The translations under genes and the position numbers were made by a program. The notes under the pieces were generated by a model. It was not told the origin of the DNA, ran no database searches, and was given only the letters and a program-made list of their open reading frames with translations. From positions 753-9,727 of the forward strand of contig DMWH01000271.1 of assembly GCA_003483345.1 (NCBI GenBank): a DNA stretch of 8,975 nt, in the 5' to 3' direction. This document shows, piece after piece, positions 1 to 5,808 of this stretch. This DNA comes from Clostridiales bacterium. GTDB taxonomy: Bacteria > Bacillota > Clostridia > Tissierellales > Sedimentibacteraceae. The number at the start of each line of letters is the position of its first letter. Position 1 is the stretch's first letter.

Positions 1-4
1 AAAA

Positions 5-901
5 ATGGCATATTTTAAGATTAAGGGAGCAATACCTCCAATGATAACTCCTTTTAATGAAAACGATGAGGTTGATTTTGAAAAATTTGCAAAAAATATT
101 CAGGATTGGAATAACTATGATTTAGCCGGCTATCTCGTTCTTGGCTCTAACAGTGAAACAGTATATTTAACAGAGGATGAAAAGCTTAAGTTAGTAGATC
201 TCACAGTAAAATATAGGAAACCGGGTAAACTTGTGATTGCAGGAACAGGGATGGAATCAACAAGAGCCACCATCGATTTAACGAATAAGGCGGCTGATTT
301 AGGTGCCGACTGTGCACTTCTTGTCACTCCATTTTATTATGGAGGGAAAATGAATGATGAAGCTTTGATTAATTATTATACCGATGTTGCCGATAATGTA
401 AAAATTCCTCTAATGATTTACAATGTGACTAAGTTTACTCATATAAATATTTCTGCTCGTGCAGTAGGTGTCTTGTGCAAACATCCAAACATTATAGGAA
501 TGAAAGATAGTTCAGGCAATGTTCCACAGCTGATAGAATTCAAAAAAGCTGTCGGCAATGCTGAATTTAATTTGATGGTCGGTACTGCATCTATTTGGTA
601 CCCTGCTTTGACATTAGGTGTTGAGGCAGCAATTATGGCTCTAGCAAACTGCTGTCCGGGTGAATGCGTGGATGTTCAAAAAGAATTTGAGGCAGGCAAT
701 CCCGAAAAAGCAAGAGAAATTTATGAAAGAGTATTCCCGGTTAATGCAGCTGTTACAGGAACTTTTGGAATTGCCGGTTTAAAATATGCTTGCGATATAT
801 TAGGATTTAACGGCGGATATGTCAGGAAACCTTTATTACAGATAAAGGAAGATGATAAGGTTAAACTGGAAGCAATCTTAAAAGATGCAAATTTAATATA
901 A
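5..901 (+). CDS. DapA-superfamily pyruvate aldolase, probably 4-hydroxy-2-oxoglutarate aldolase-like
   Basis: A 298-residue (beta/alpha)8 lyase of the dihydrodipicolinate synthase/N-acetylneuraminate lyase superfamily, full length for the family and cytoplasmic. Seen: IPPMITPF near the N-terminus, GSNSE at 47-51 in place of the GTTGE loop of DapA, VTPFYYGGK at 107-115, catalytic Tyr139 in IYNVT, and Schiff-base Lys167 in GMKDSSG. The position five residues after the tyrosine, an arginine in true DapA enzymes that binds the aspartate semialdehyde carboxylate, is Phe144 here, which argues against lysine biosynthesis. From memory, the GSN loop, the YYGGKM segment and the NAAVTGTFGIAGLK stretch near 247-260 resemble mitochondrial 4-hydroxy-2-oxoglutarate aldolase, which yields pyruvate and glyoxylate. 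The adjacent glyoxylate-type aminotransferase fits that reading. Another 2-keto-3-deoxy acid aldolase remains possible. The ATG lies four bases from the window edge, so its ribosome binding site and any upstream partner are not visible. Confidence 0.9.
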   Translation: MAYFKIKGAIPPMITPFNENDEVDFEKFAKNIQDWNNYDLAGYLVLGSNSETVYLTEDEKLKLVDLTVKYRKPGKLVIAGTGMESTRATIDLTNKAADLGADCALLVTPFYYGGKMNDEALINYYTDVADNVKIPLMIYNVTKFTHINISARAVGVLCKHPNIIGMKDSSGNVPQLIEFKKAVGNAEFNLMVGTASIWYPALTLGVEAAIMALANCCPGECVDVQKEFEAGNPEKAREIYERVFPVNAAVTGTFGIAGLKYACDILGFNGGYVRKPLLQIKEDDKVKLEAILKDANLI

Positions 902-912
902 TTAAACTTCTT

Positions 913-927
913 TAAAGAGTCTCTTTA
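913..927 (+). other. Small inverted repeat between aldolase and aminotransferase genes
   Basis: TAAAGAG and CTCTTTA flank a single T, so a short AT-rich hairpin with about five paired bases can form 12 bases after the aldolase stop codon. It lacks a following T-tract and is too weak to be called a terminator. At most it could stabilise or be a processing point in an aldolase-aminotransferase transcript. Confidence 0.3.
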
Positions 928-958
928 TATAACAAAGGTAAAAATAAAATATTAGTAT

Positions 959-964
959 AGGAGG
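959..964 (+). promoter_or_regulatory. Consensus Shine-Dalgarno of the class V aminotransferase
   Basis: A perfect AGGAGG sits five bases before the ATG at 970. It fixes the start codon and predicts strong translation. Confidence 0.9.
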
Positions 965-969
965 ATACT

Positions 970-2109
970 ATGAAAAACAAGAAATTAGTAATGATTCCCG
1001 GTCCCACTCCCACAGTAAGGACTATTAATGACCAAATGGGGAGAGAAACAGTTGCATTTGGAGATCCTGTTTTTATTAAGGATTTTAGCGAATTAATAGC
1101 AGATTTAAAAGAAATGTGGAGAGTTGACGGAGAATGCTTTGTTGTGGCCGGAAGCGGTACAATGGCTATGGAAATGGCAGTTGCAAATGTTACAAAAAGA
1201 GATGATAATATATTGATAGTATCTAATGGATTTTTTGGTGACAGATTTATTGAAATCTGTAACAGGAAAGGACTTAATGTAGATGTATTGTCTGCTGAAT
1301 GGGGAGATGTTGTTTCTCCCGAAGCTATCGAAGAAAAATTGAAAGAAAAAAATTATGCGGCAATTACAGTAACCCATGTGGATACTTCAACGGGTGCTCG
1401 GGCACCAATTGAAAAAATAGGTGAAGTTATAAAGAAATTCCCTGACACAGTATACATAGTTGACGGAGTTGCAGCTTCAGCGGGTGAAAGAGAATATGTT
1501 GATGATATGAATATTGATATCTTGTTTACAGGTTCTCAAAAGGCATTTGGAGTTGCACCGGGTTTAGCAATAGTATGGGCAGGAAAGAAAGCCCTTGCAA
1601 GAAGAAAATCCTTAGGAACTATTCCCGAATATTTCATCGATTTTGAAAAATGGATACCGATCATGAACGACCCGTCAAAATATTATGCTACTCCTGCCGT
1701 AAATATGGTTTGGGCTCTTAAAGAATCAGTAAGACTGATAAAAGAAGAAGGACTTGAGGAAAGATTTGAAAGACATGCAAAAGTATCCAATGCTTTCAAC
1801 GATTCTTTAGAAGCAATGGGATTTAAGTTATTGGCAAAAAAAGAATACAGATGCAATACACTTTCAACAGTTTTGTATCCTGAAGGAATAAATGATGCAG
1901 AATTCAGAAAGGTACTGGCTGAAGAAGGCGCCGTGGTAGCAGGAGGACTTGCCGCATATGCAGGCAAAATGTTTAGAATAGGACATATGGGTAATATTGA
2001 TGACCACACGGTTTATTCAGCAATTGCAGCTATTGAAAGAACATTGATTAGATTAGGACACAAGTATGAAGTAGGAATAGGTTTAAAAACATTGCTTGAA
2101 AAAATGTAA
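970..2109 (+). CDS. Class V PLP aminotransferase, alanine-glyoxylate / serine-pyruvate type
   Basis: A complete 379-residue fold-type I, class V aminotransferase, usual length for the alanine-glyoxylate/serine-glyoxylate/serine-pyruvate group. Seen: MIPGPTPT at 8-15, typical of this group's N-terminus; GSGT at 61-64 forming the phosphate-binding turn; VDGVAASAG at 164-172 with the pyridine-binding Asp165; TGSQKAF at 187-193 with the PLP Schiff-base Lys191; and FRIGHMG at 335-341, where Arg336 should bind the substrate carboxylate. Likely reaction: alanine or serine plus glyoxylate to pyruvate or hydroxypyruvate plus glycine. The gene follows the aldolase by 68 bases without a convincing terminator, so the two are probably co-transcribed and metabolically linked. 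Amino-donor preference cannot be read from sequence. A phosphonate-type aminotransferase is a less likely alternative because no phosphonate gene is nearby. Confidence 0.93.
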   Translation: MKNKKLVMIPGPTPTVRTINDQMGRETVAFGDPVFIKDFSELIADLKEMWRVDGECFVVAGSGTMAMEMAVANVTKRDDNILIVSNGFFGDRFIEICNRKGLNVDVLSAEWGDVVSPEAIEEKLKEKNYAAITVTHVDTSTGARAPIEKIGEVIKKFPDTVYIVDGVAASAGEREYVDDMNIDILFTGSQKAFGVAPGLAIVWAGKKALARRKSLGTIPEYFIDFEKWIPIMNDPSKYYATPAVNMVWALKESVRLIKEEGLEERFERHAKVSNAFNDSLEAMGFKLLAKKEYRCNTLSTVLYPEGINDAEFRKVLAEEGAVVAGGLAAYAGKMFRIGHMGNIDDHTVYSAIAAIERTLIRLGHKYEVGIGLKTLLEKM

Positions 2110-2116
2110 TTAATAT

Positions 2117-2149
2117 ATAAAGCAGCTATTGATTAGCTGCTTTATTTTT
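2117..2149 (+). terminator. Intrinsic terminator after the aldolase-aminotransferase unit
   Basis: A 12-bp stem (left arm 2117-2128 with the core AGCAGCTA, right arm 2134-2145) closes a TTGAT loop and runs into TTTATTTTTG. It starts eight bases after the aminotransferase stop and ends the first transcription unit. Confidence 0.93.
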
Positions 2150-2269
2150 GTAAATAATAAAAAAATACTCATTACCGATTACAGTTTACACATAATAGCA
2201 GTAATTGAATATTTGGCGAAACAGTAACAAACAATAAATATTAAATACCATATAATTAAGCTAAATGTA

Positions 2270-2298
2270 TGGACAAAAAACTTAAAGTTCGTTATAAT
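2270..2298 (+). promoter_or_regulatory. Sigma-A-type promoter for the class I/II aminotransferase
   Basis: TGGACA at 2270-2275 and a perfect TATAAT at 2293-2298 are separated by exactly 17 bases. Transcription should start near 2305, giving a leader of about 55 bases before the ATG at 2360. The stretch from the preceding terminator to this promoter (2150-2269) shows nothing else I can support. Confidence 0.8.
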
Positions 2299-2301
2299 TA
2301 T

Positions 2302-2322
2302 ATTTAATAGGTACTATTAAAT
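2302..2322. promoter_or_regulatory. 21-bp inverted repeat at the transcription start: candidate operator
   Basis: Perfect nine-base half-sites ATTTAATAG and CTATTAAAT surround GTA, beginning four bases after the -10 box and covering the predicted start site. The position suits a repressor operator. It could also fold as a small 5'-end hairpin in the mRNA. No regulator gene is in the window, and the AT-rich composition raises the chance of coincidence. Confidence 0.55.
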
Positions 2323-2344
2323 TTATATATAACAATATATTAAT

Positions 2345-2350
2345 AGGAGG
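2345..2350 (+). promoter_or_regulatory. Consensus Shine-Dalgarno of the class I/II aminotransferase
   Basis: AGGAGG lies nine bases before the ATG at 2360, supporting that start. Confidence 0.88.
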
Positions 2351-2359
2351 GTTTTATAA

Positions 2360-3676
2360 ATGAATAAACCAGTATTGTCAGCACATTTTGAATCAAGAGT
2401 ACCTTCAGATGTTAGATTGTCACAAATGAAGTTTGCAGAGCGTAAGAATAAACCTGAAGCTGTAATCAATGTAGGAATCGGTAATGTTTCATTGCCGACA
2501 AATCCGGCTATGCAAAAAAGAATGTTTAACTTAGATGCTCCTGAAAGCCCGTTTAATAAGGGTGTAATCAGATACACCGCTACCAACGGATTTGCAGAAA
2601 CACAGGATGCATTTAAAAACATTTTAAAATGCCAAGGATTTGACACCGGTAAATTGAGCGTTATAGTTACAGACGGCGGTTCAACCGGAATGGAATTATT
2701 AATAATAGGTGTTTGCGGACCTGCAGGCACTGATGAAAAACCACTGATGATGATTGACCCTGCATATACAAACTACATATCTTTTGCTGAAAGATTAGGT
2801 CGTAAGACTATTACTGTTAAACGACATTTAAATGAAGATGGAAATTTCAGTCTTCCGGAAATCGATAAAATAGAAGAAACAATAAAGACTTACAATCCTG
2901 GCGCATTGCTGGTTGTACCTTATGACAACCCCACAGGGCAGTTTTATGACAAAGAAACATTAATTTCACTTGCAGAGCTATGCGTTAAATATAATATGTG
3001 GATGGCAAGTGATGAAGCTTATCGAGAATTATTCTATGTTGACGGAAGCGAATTAGTAAGTATTTGGGGAATTACAGACAAGGATGTACCGGGTATTGAA
3101 GGAAGAAGAATAAGCATTGAAACTGCATCAAAAGTATGGAATGCATGCGGGTTAAGAATAGGTGCAGTTATCACCGACAGCCCTGAATTCGGTAATCGCT
3201 GTGCAGCGGAATATACGGCAAACCTCTGTGCAAATGCAATCGGACAGTATATATTCGGAGCATTGGCTCATGAAACAAAAGAGCAAATAGCAGATTGGTG
3301 CAAAGACCTTCGTAATTACTATGGCGATATGATAAAAAGTGTAACGGCAGAGTTCAAAAAGTTAGAGCCGCGTTTGATTGTTTCAAATCCGGATGCATCA
3401 ATTTATACAGTCGTAGATGTTAGAAATGTTGTAAAACCGGGATTTGATTCAATTGAATTCTGCCTGTACACTGCAGGAGAAGGTGTTGTAGACTTAGACG
3501 GTGTTCAAACAACTTTATTGGTTGCACCTATGAAGGGATTCTATGATATTAAAAAAGGTGAATTCAACCCGGGAAGCACTCAATTCCGTTTGTCATATGT
3601 TGAAACTCCCGAAAATATGATGAAAGTTCCAAAGCTGTTTGTAGAGCTTTTGAAACAATACGAAGCAAGCAGATAA
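2360..3676 (+). CDS. Class I/II PLP-dependent aminotransferase (aspartate aminotransferase-like)
   Basis: A complete 438-residue fold-type I aminotransferase. Seen in order: VTDGGSTGMELL at 103-114, the cofactor phosphate loop region; YDNPTGQFY at 188-196 with Asn190; ASDEAYRELFY at 216-226 with Asp218 and Tyr221 contacting the PLP ring; ETASKVWNACGLRIG at 254-268, where Lys258 is the Schiff-base lysine and Arg266 a phosphate ligand; and FRLSYVE at 409-415, where Arg410 should hold the substrate alpha-carboxylate. It is 30-40 residues longer than most class I aminotransferases of about 390-400 residues. The SKVWNACGLRIG active-site strand differs from the commoner SKxF(G)xxGxRxG, pointing to a separate subfamily. 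The amino acid substrate cannot be assigned. It has its own promoter and terminator, so it is monocistronic and not obviously tied to the upstream glyoxylate-type pair. Confidence 0.92.
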   Translation: MNKPVLSAHFESRVPSDVRLSQMKFAERKNKPEAVINVGIGNVSLPTNPAMQKRMFNLDAPESPFNKGVIRYTATNGFAETQDAFKNILKCQGFDTGKLSVIVTDGGSTGMELLIIGVCGPAGTDEKPLMMIDPAYTNYISFAERLGRKTITVKRHLNEDGNFSLPEIDKIEETIKTYNPGALLVVPYDNPTGQFYDKETLISLAELCVKYNMWMASDEAYRELFYVDGSELVSIWGITDKDVPGIEGRRISIETASKVWNACGLRIGAVITDSPEFGNRCAAEYTANLCANAIGQYIFGALAHETKEQIADWCKDLRNYYGDMIKSVTAEFKKLEPRLIVSNPDASIYTVVDVRNVVKPGFDSIEFCLYTAGEGVVDLDGVQTTLLVAPMKGFYDIKKGEFNPGSTQFRLSYVETPENMMKVPKLFVELLKQYEASR

Positions 3677-3703
3677 AATGACAATGTGATATACCTTAAT
3701 CAG

Positions 3704-3736
3704 TAAGAGCTGACTTATTAGTCAGCCCTTATTTTT
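3704..3736 (+). terminator. Intrinsic terminator of the class I/II aminotransferase, overlapping the convergent gene's 3' end
   Basis: Arms 3704-3714 and 3721-3731 form GCTGAC/GTCAGC plus TAAG/CTTA, with one A-C mismatch, around a TTATTA loop, followed by TTTTTG. The T-tract is on the + strand. The loop contains the stop codon of the leftward DUF4886 gene and the right arm lies in its last codons. On the minus strand there is no T-tract, so I see no clear terminator for that gene. Confidence 0.8.
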
Positions 3737-4599
3737 GTTATTATATATGGATAATTTACTGCTTTTATTACGGACTTTTTGGCTATGTCAGCTAAATCGG
3801 CTCTTTCATTTTTTGTTTCAGGTATAAATGTCACATCATCATAAATATTCAAGTCTAAATTCTTATCATTAATAACCAGGGTTTCAAAGAAAGTTAATCC
3901 TGCAATATATTTTCCTATACCATTTTCTAAATGATAGCCGTCATTGGTGAGCTGGTTACCAATTGAATTGAGGTGTTCGTTTGTCCGAGCATTTTGTATT
4001 GCCGTACCGCATGGAATTATTATATCAATTTCTGTTTCCTCAATTGCTCGTTTGTAGGATTCTGTAATGCAGCGGTACATATTGAATTGGCTATAGTTAT
4101 AATAGGCAAATCCTTTATTGCTGCTTCTTGTTGAATAAGCCCAAGTCATATTTAGAGCAAATTTAACATCAGGATTTTTTGAAATTGATTTAACATAATT
4201 AATCAAATTATTCAAGTAAGGCTGATAAGTATCGTATAATCCCGAATTTTCCGAAGATTGTTGAAATGTTATGTAATCCCAGTCTTCATCTAGCAGCACT
4301 TCTTTCATTGTTTTGTTTTTTTCTTCTACCATTTCTGAAGATGTCCACTTTTGATAGGAATACGCCTTAAGATTTTCCTTAGCATTCTTATCGTGTCTTT
4401 CCAAAGAGCTGCCGCTGTGGTACAAGTTACCGATTATTACATTAACACCTGCGGACTGTGCTATATCATACAAATAATAAACACAATCTTGTGAAAAAGA
4501 ATTGCCGATAGACAGAATTTTTATTACTTCGGGACATTTTACATGAGGAGTTGCCATTAACATTAGAGCTAATATTAAAGATATCGTCTTATTAATCAT
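3718..4599 (-). CDS. Secreted DUF4886 / SGNH-like putative esterase
   Basis: A 293-residue protein of the DUF4886 family, related to SGNH/GDSL hydrolases. Residues 1-21 look like a signal peptide: a lysine near the start, a hydrophobic core SLILALMLMA, then TPHVKC. The cysteine lacks a good lipobox, so a lipoprotein is uncertain. Catalytic signals: ILSIGNSFSQD at 28-38 with likely nucleophile Ser34 (block I), YHSGSSLERH at 60-69 (glycine block), TFQQSS at 111-116, and NDGYHLENGIGKYIAG at 219-234 with the DxxH pair Asp220 and His223. This suggests a carbohydrate O-deacetylase or esterase acting outside the membrane; the substrate is unknown. An in-frame ATG exists 22 codons upstream (4665), but I chose 4599: GGTGGTGAC precedes it, the signal peptide begins there, and the promoter -10 box at 4618-4623 lies inside the longer reading. 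It diverges from the polysaccharide operon to its right, which hints at a shared substrate. Confidence 0.85.
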   Translation of the reverse strand: MINKTISLILALMLMATPHVKCPEVIKILSIGNSFSQDCVYYLYDIAQSAGVNVIIGNLYHSGSSLERHDKNAKENLKAYSYQKWTSSEMVEEKNKTMKEVLLDEDWDYITFQQSSENSGLYDTYQPYLNNLINYVKSISKNPDVKFALNMTWAYSTRSSNKGFAYYNYSQFNMYRCITESYKRAIEETEIDIIIPCGTAIQNARTNEHLNSIGNQLTNDGYHLENGIGKYIAGLTFFETLVINDKNLDLNIYDDVTFIPETKNERADLADIAKKSVIKAVNYPYIITKIRAD

Positions 4600-4617
4600 T
4601 ATGTCACCACCAAAATT

Positions 4618-4646
4618 AGTATAATACAAAATTAGACAAAATCCAA
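4618..4646 (-). promoter_or_regulatory. Sigma-A-type promoter of the DUF4886 gene
   Basis: On the minus strand, TTGGAT (4646-4641) and TATACT (4623-4618) are separated by 17 bases. Transcription would begin near 4611, only about 12 bases before the ATG at 4599, leaving just room for the GGTGGTGAC ribosome binding site. The fit supports the shorter protein start. Confidence 0.65.
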
Positions 4647-4720
4647 CTCTAAAAATGAAAATCATAAACTAAGTATTAAATTATAATAAGCTTTAATATA
4701 TAATTTGCAAAATAAGATTT

Positions 4721-4738
4721 ACATAATTTAAATTATGT
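4721..4738. promoter_or_regulatory. 18-bp perfect palindrome: candidate operator
   Basis: ACATAATTTAAATTATGT is self-complementary without a spacer and lies in the divergent region, about 75 bases upstream of the DUF4886 -35 box. It could bind a dimeric regulator serving one or both flanking units. The centre is entirely A/T, so coincidence in AT-rich DNA is possible. Confidence 0.4.
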
Positions 4739-4752
4739 TAACAAGAATTTTG

Positions 4753-4824
4753 GGGACGGTATTTTTCGTTCTTGAGAATTATATGTTTTAATAATCTTTA
4801 GTAAACTTTAGAGACGGTATTTTT
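4753..4824 (+). repeat. Direct repeat containing GACGGTATTTTT, two copies
   Basis: GGGACGGTATTTTT at 4753-4766 recurs as GAGACGGTATTTTT at 4811-4824, 13 of 14 bases identical and 58 bases apart. The second copy is the left arm of the hairpin at 4810-4849. The first could also pair, with G-U wobbles, to the same right arm in RNA. The TTTGGGGACGG start recalls dispersed palindromic elements with GGGGACGG ends that I remember from some Firmicutes, so this may be a decayed copy of such an element. Confidence 0.6.
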
Positions 4825-4856
4825 GATTAAATTAATCATATCCGTCTCTTTTTTTG
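4810..4856 (+). terminator. Terminator-like hairpin upstream of the GH16 operon
   Basis: Eight-base arms AGAGACGG (4810-4817) and CCGTCTCT (4842-4849) flank an inner inverted repeat TGATTAA/TTAATCA (4824-4838), and the structure is followed by a T-run to 4855. It has the form of a + strand intrinsic terminator. The nearest + strand gene upstream ends at 3676 and already has its own terminator. This one therefore either closes a short untranslated RNA or leader, acting as an attenuator for the operon starting at 4987, or is a leftover palindromic repeat. Confidence 0.65.
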
Positions 4857-4966
4857 TTAAAACCCTAAAAACTTCCCTAAAAATATCAGTCATAAATTAA
4901 TGATATCTTCACATATATATGATTAAGATATTAAGTAATTAATTTAATTTTAGTCTTTTCTCTTAG

Positions 4967-4985
4967 AAGGTAAGAGGGGTACCTT
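4967..4985 (+). promoter_or_regulatory. Hairpin displaying the GH16 Shine-Dalgarno in its loop
   Basis: AAGGTA (4967-4972) pairs with TACCTT (4980-4985) around the seven-base loop AGAGGGG, which carries the ribosome binding site. The right arm ends one base before the ATG at 4987. The GAGGGG core is seven bases from the start, a normal distance. The structure could tune translation of the first operon gene. Confidence 0.55.
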
Positions 4986-4986
4986 T

Positions 4987-5808
4987 ATGATTAAAAGATA
5001 CATTAAAATTTTATTGACAACCCTATTTTTAGTAACAATATTACTTGTAATTATCAAGGAATTTAAAAAAAGCGTTCATGAAATAAGAGGAGAATATACA
5101 AAAAAACAAAGTGTAAACAGTAGTATTAATGGACAAAAACCCGTATACAACACACCTGATATAGAGCTGCATGAAATTGATGAGAATAAACATAGTTGGA
5201 TAGCCATTGATAGAAAAGACAGTTATAACAATGAGCTGCAATTATACAGCAGAGATAATGTAATTTTTGACGAAGACAGCATTGTAATTATATCAAAAAA
5301 AGAAATTATAGATGATAAGATATACACTTCAGGACTGGTGGAAAGTACTGAAGCATTCAAATATGGATATTTTGAGTTTGAAATTGAGATATCTAAGGGA
5401 AAAGGGCTGTTCCCGGCTATATGGCTTTTGCCCATAAGCGGAGGTCCGCTGCCTGAAATAGATATATTTGAAATGATAGGAAGTGAGCCAAATAAATTTT
5501 ATGGAGTAGTTCATTTTGAAGAAAACAACATGCGAGGGAGGGACTATTTTGAACATATGGTTTCAGAAAAAGAACAATATACTGTTGCCTTAAAGTGGGA
5601 CGCTGAGTTTTTAACCTGGTATATAGATGAGCAGCAAATATACACTACAACCAAGGGAGTGCCTCATGAATATATGTATATAATTATAAATCAAGCTGTT
5701 GGAGGAAATTGGCCGGGAAGTCCTGATGACAACACTATATTTCCTAACCATTTCAAGATTCTTTCTACCAATATAAATCCGACATTTAGAGAAGGAAGGG
5801 ATTTATAA
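4987..5808 (+). CDS. Membrane-anchored GH16 family glycoside hydrolase (laminarinase/lichenase-like)
   Basis: A 273-residue protein with basic residues MIKRYIK followed by one hydrophobic helix at about 7-24, then a linker of about 45 residues and a GH16 beta-jelly-roll at about 70-270. It should be a type II membrane protein with the enzyme outside. Seen: GYFEFEIEI at 127-135; FPAIWLLP at 142-149; the catalytic signature PEIDIFEMIG at 156-165, of the ExDxxE form, with nucleophile Glu157, Asp159 and acid/base Glu162; and the C-terminal INQAVGGNWPGSPDD at 234-248, typical of beta-1,3- and beta-1,3-1,4-glucan hydrolases. All catalytic residues are intact. The linkage cut cannot be told from sequence. 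It is first in the operon and directly abuts the glycosyltransferase, so the likely role is trimming or releasing the polymer made by that enzyme, analogous to the hydrolase partners of bacterial cellulose synthases. An anchored transglycosylase is also possible. Confidence 0.92.
   Translation: MIKRYIKILLTTLFLVTILLVIIKEFKKSVHEIRGEYTKKQSVNSSINGQKPVYNTPDIELHEIDENKHSWIAIDRKDSYNNELQLYSRDNVIFDEDSIVIISKKEIIDDKIYTSGLVESTEAFKYGYFEFEIEISKGKGLFPAIWLLPISGGPLPEIDIFEMIGSEPNKFYGVVHFEENNMRGRDYFEHMVSEKEQYTVALKWDAEFLTWYIDEQQIYTTTKGVPHEYMYIIINQAVGGNWPGSPDDNTIFPNHFKILSTNINPTFREGRDL

Larger units (their letters stand above)
4600..4986. other. Divergent intergenic region, 387 bp, rich in inverted and direct repeats
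   Basis: No coding gene is supported between the leftward DUF4886 gene and the rightward GH16 operon. The region holds the DUF4886 promoter, an 18-bp palindrome (4721-4738), a duplicated GACGGTATTTTT segment with a terminator-like hairpin (4753-4856), two copies of CCCTAAAAA (4863-4871 and 4875-4883), an ATATCTT/AAGATAT inverted repeat (4903-4909 and 4925-4931), and the hairpin carrying the GH16 ribosome binding site (4967-4985). I find no convincing sigma-A promoter for the GH16 operon. TTAACA at 4738-4743 with TATTTT at 4760-4765 (16-base gap) is only a weak candidate, and an alternative sigma factor is possible. Confidence 0.7.

Noticed and set aside
1683..2009. 108-codon minus-strand open frame inside the class V aminotransferase
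   Set aside because: A shadow of the coding frame, serine- and alanine-rich, with no domain and no ribosome binding site that I can support.
2323..2730. 135-codon open frame on the minus strand over the start of the class I/II aminotransferase
   Set aside because: It lies antisense to a gene with intact catalytic motifs and its own promoter and ribosome binding site. Its translation has no recognisable domain.
4600..4665. 22-codon N-terminal extension of the DUF4886 protein
   Set aside because: The extension overlaps a TTGGAT-17-TATACT promoter, while the internal ATG at 4599 has a ribosome binding site and begins a normal signal peptide.
4903..4931. ATATCTT / AAGATAT inverted repeat as a terminator or operator
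   Set aside because: The arms are all A/T except one base pair and 15 bases apart, with no T-tract, so it is too weak to call separately.
4740..4986. A c-di-GMP or other known riboswitch in the GH16 operon leader
   Set aside because: I looked for the conserved cores of the c-di-GMP riboswitch classes and saw none. Only a terminator-like hairpin and a Shine-Dalgarno hairpin are supported.
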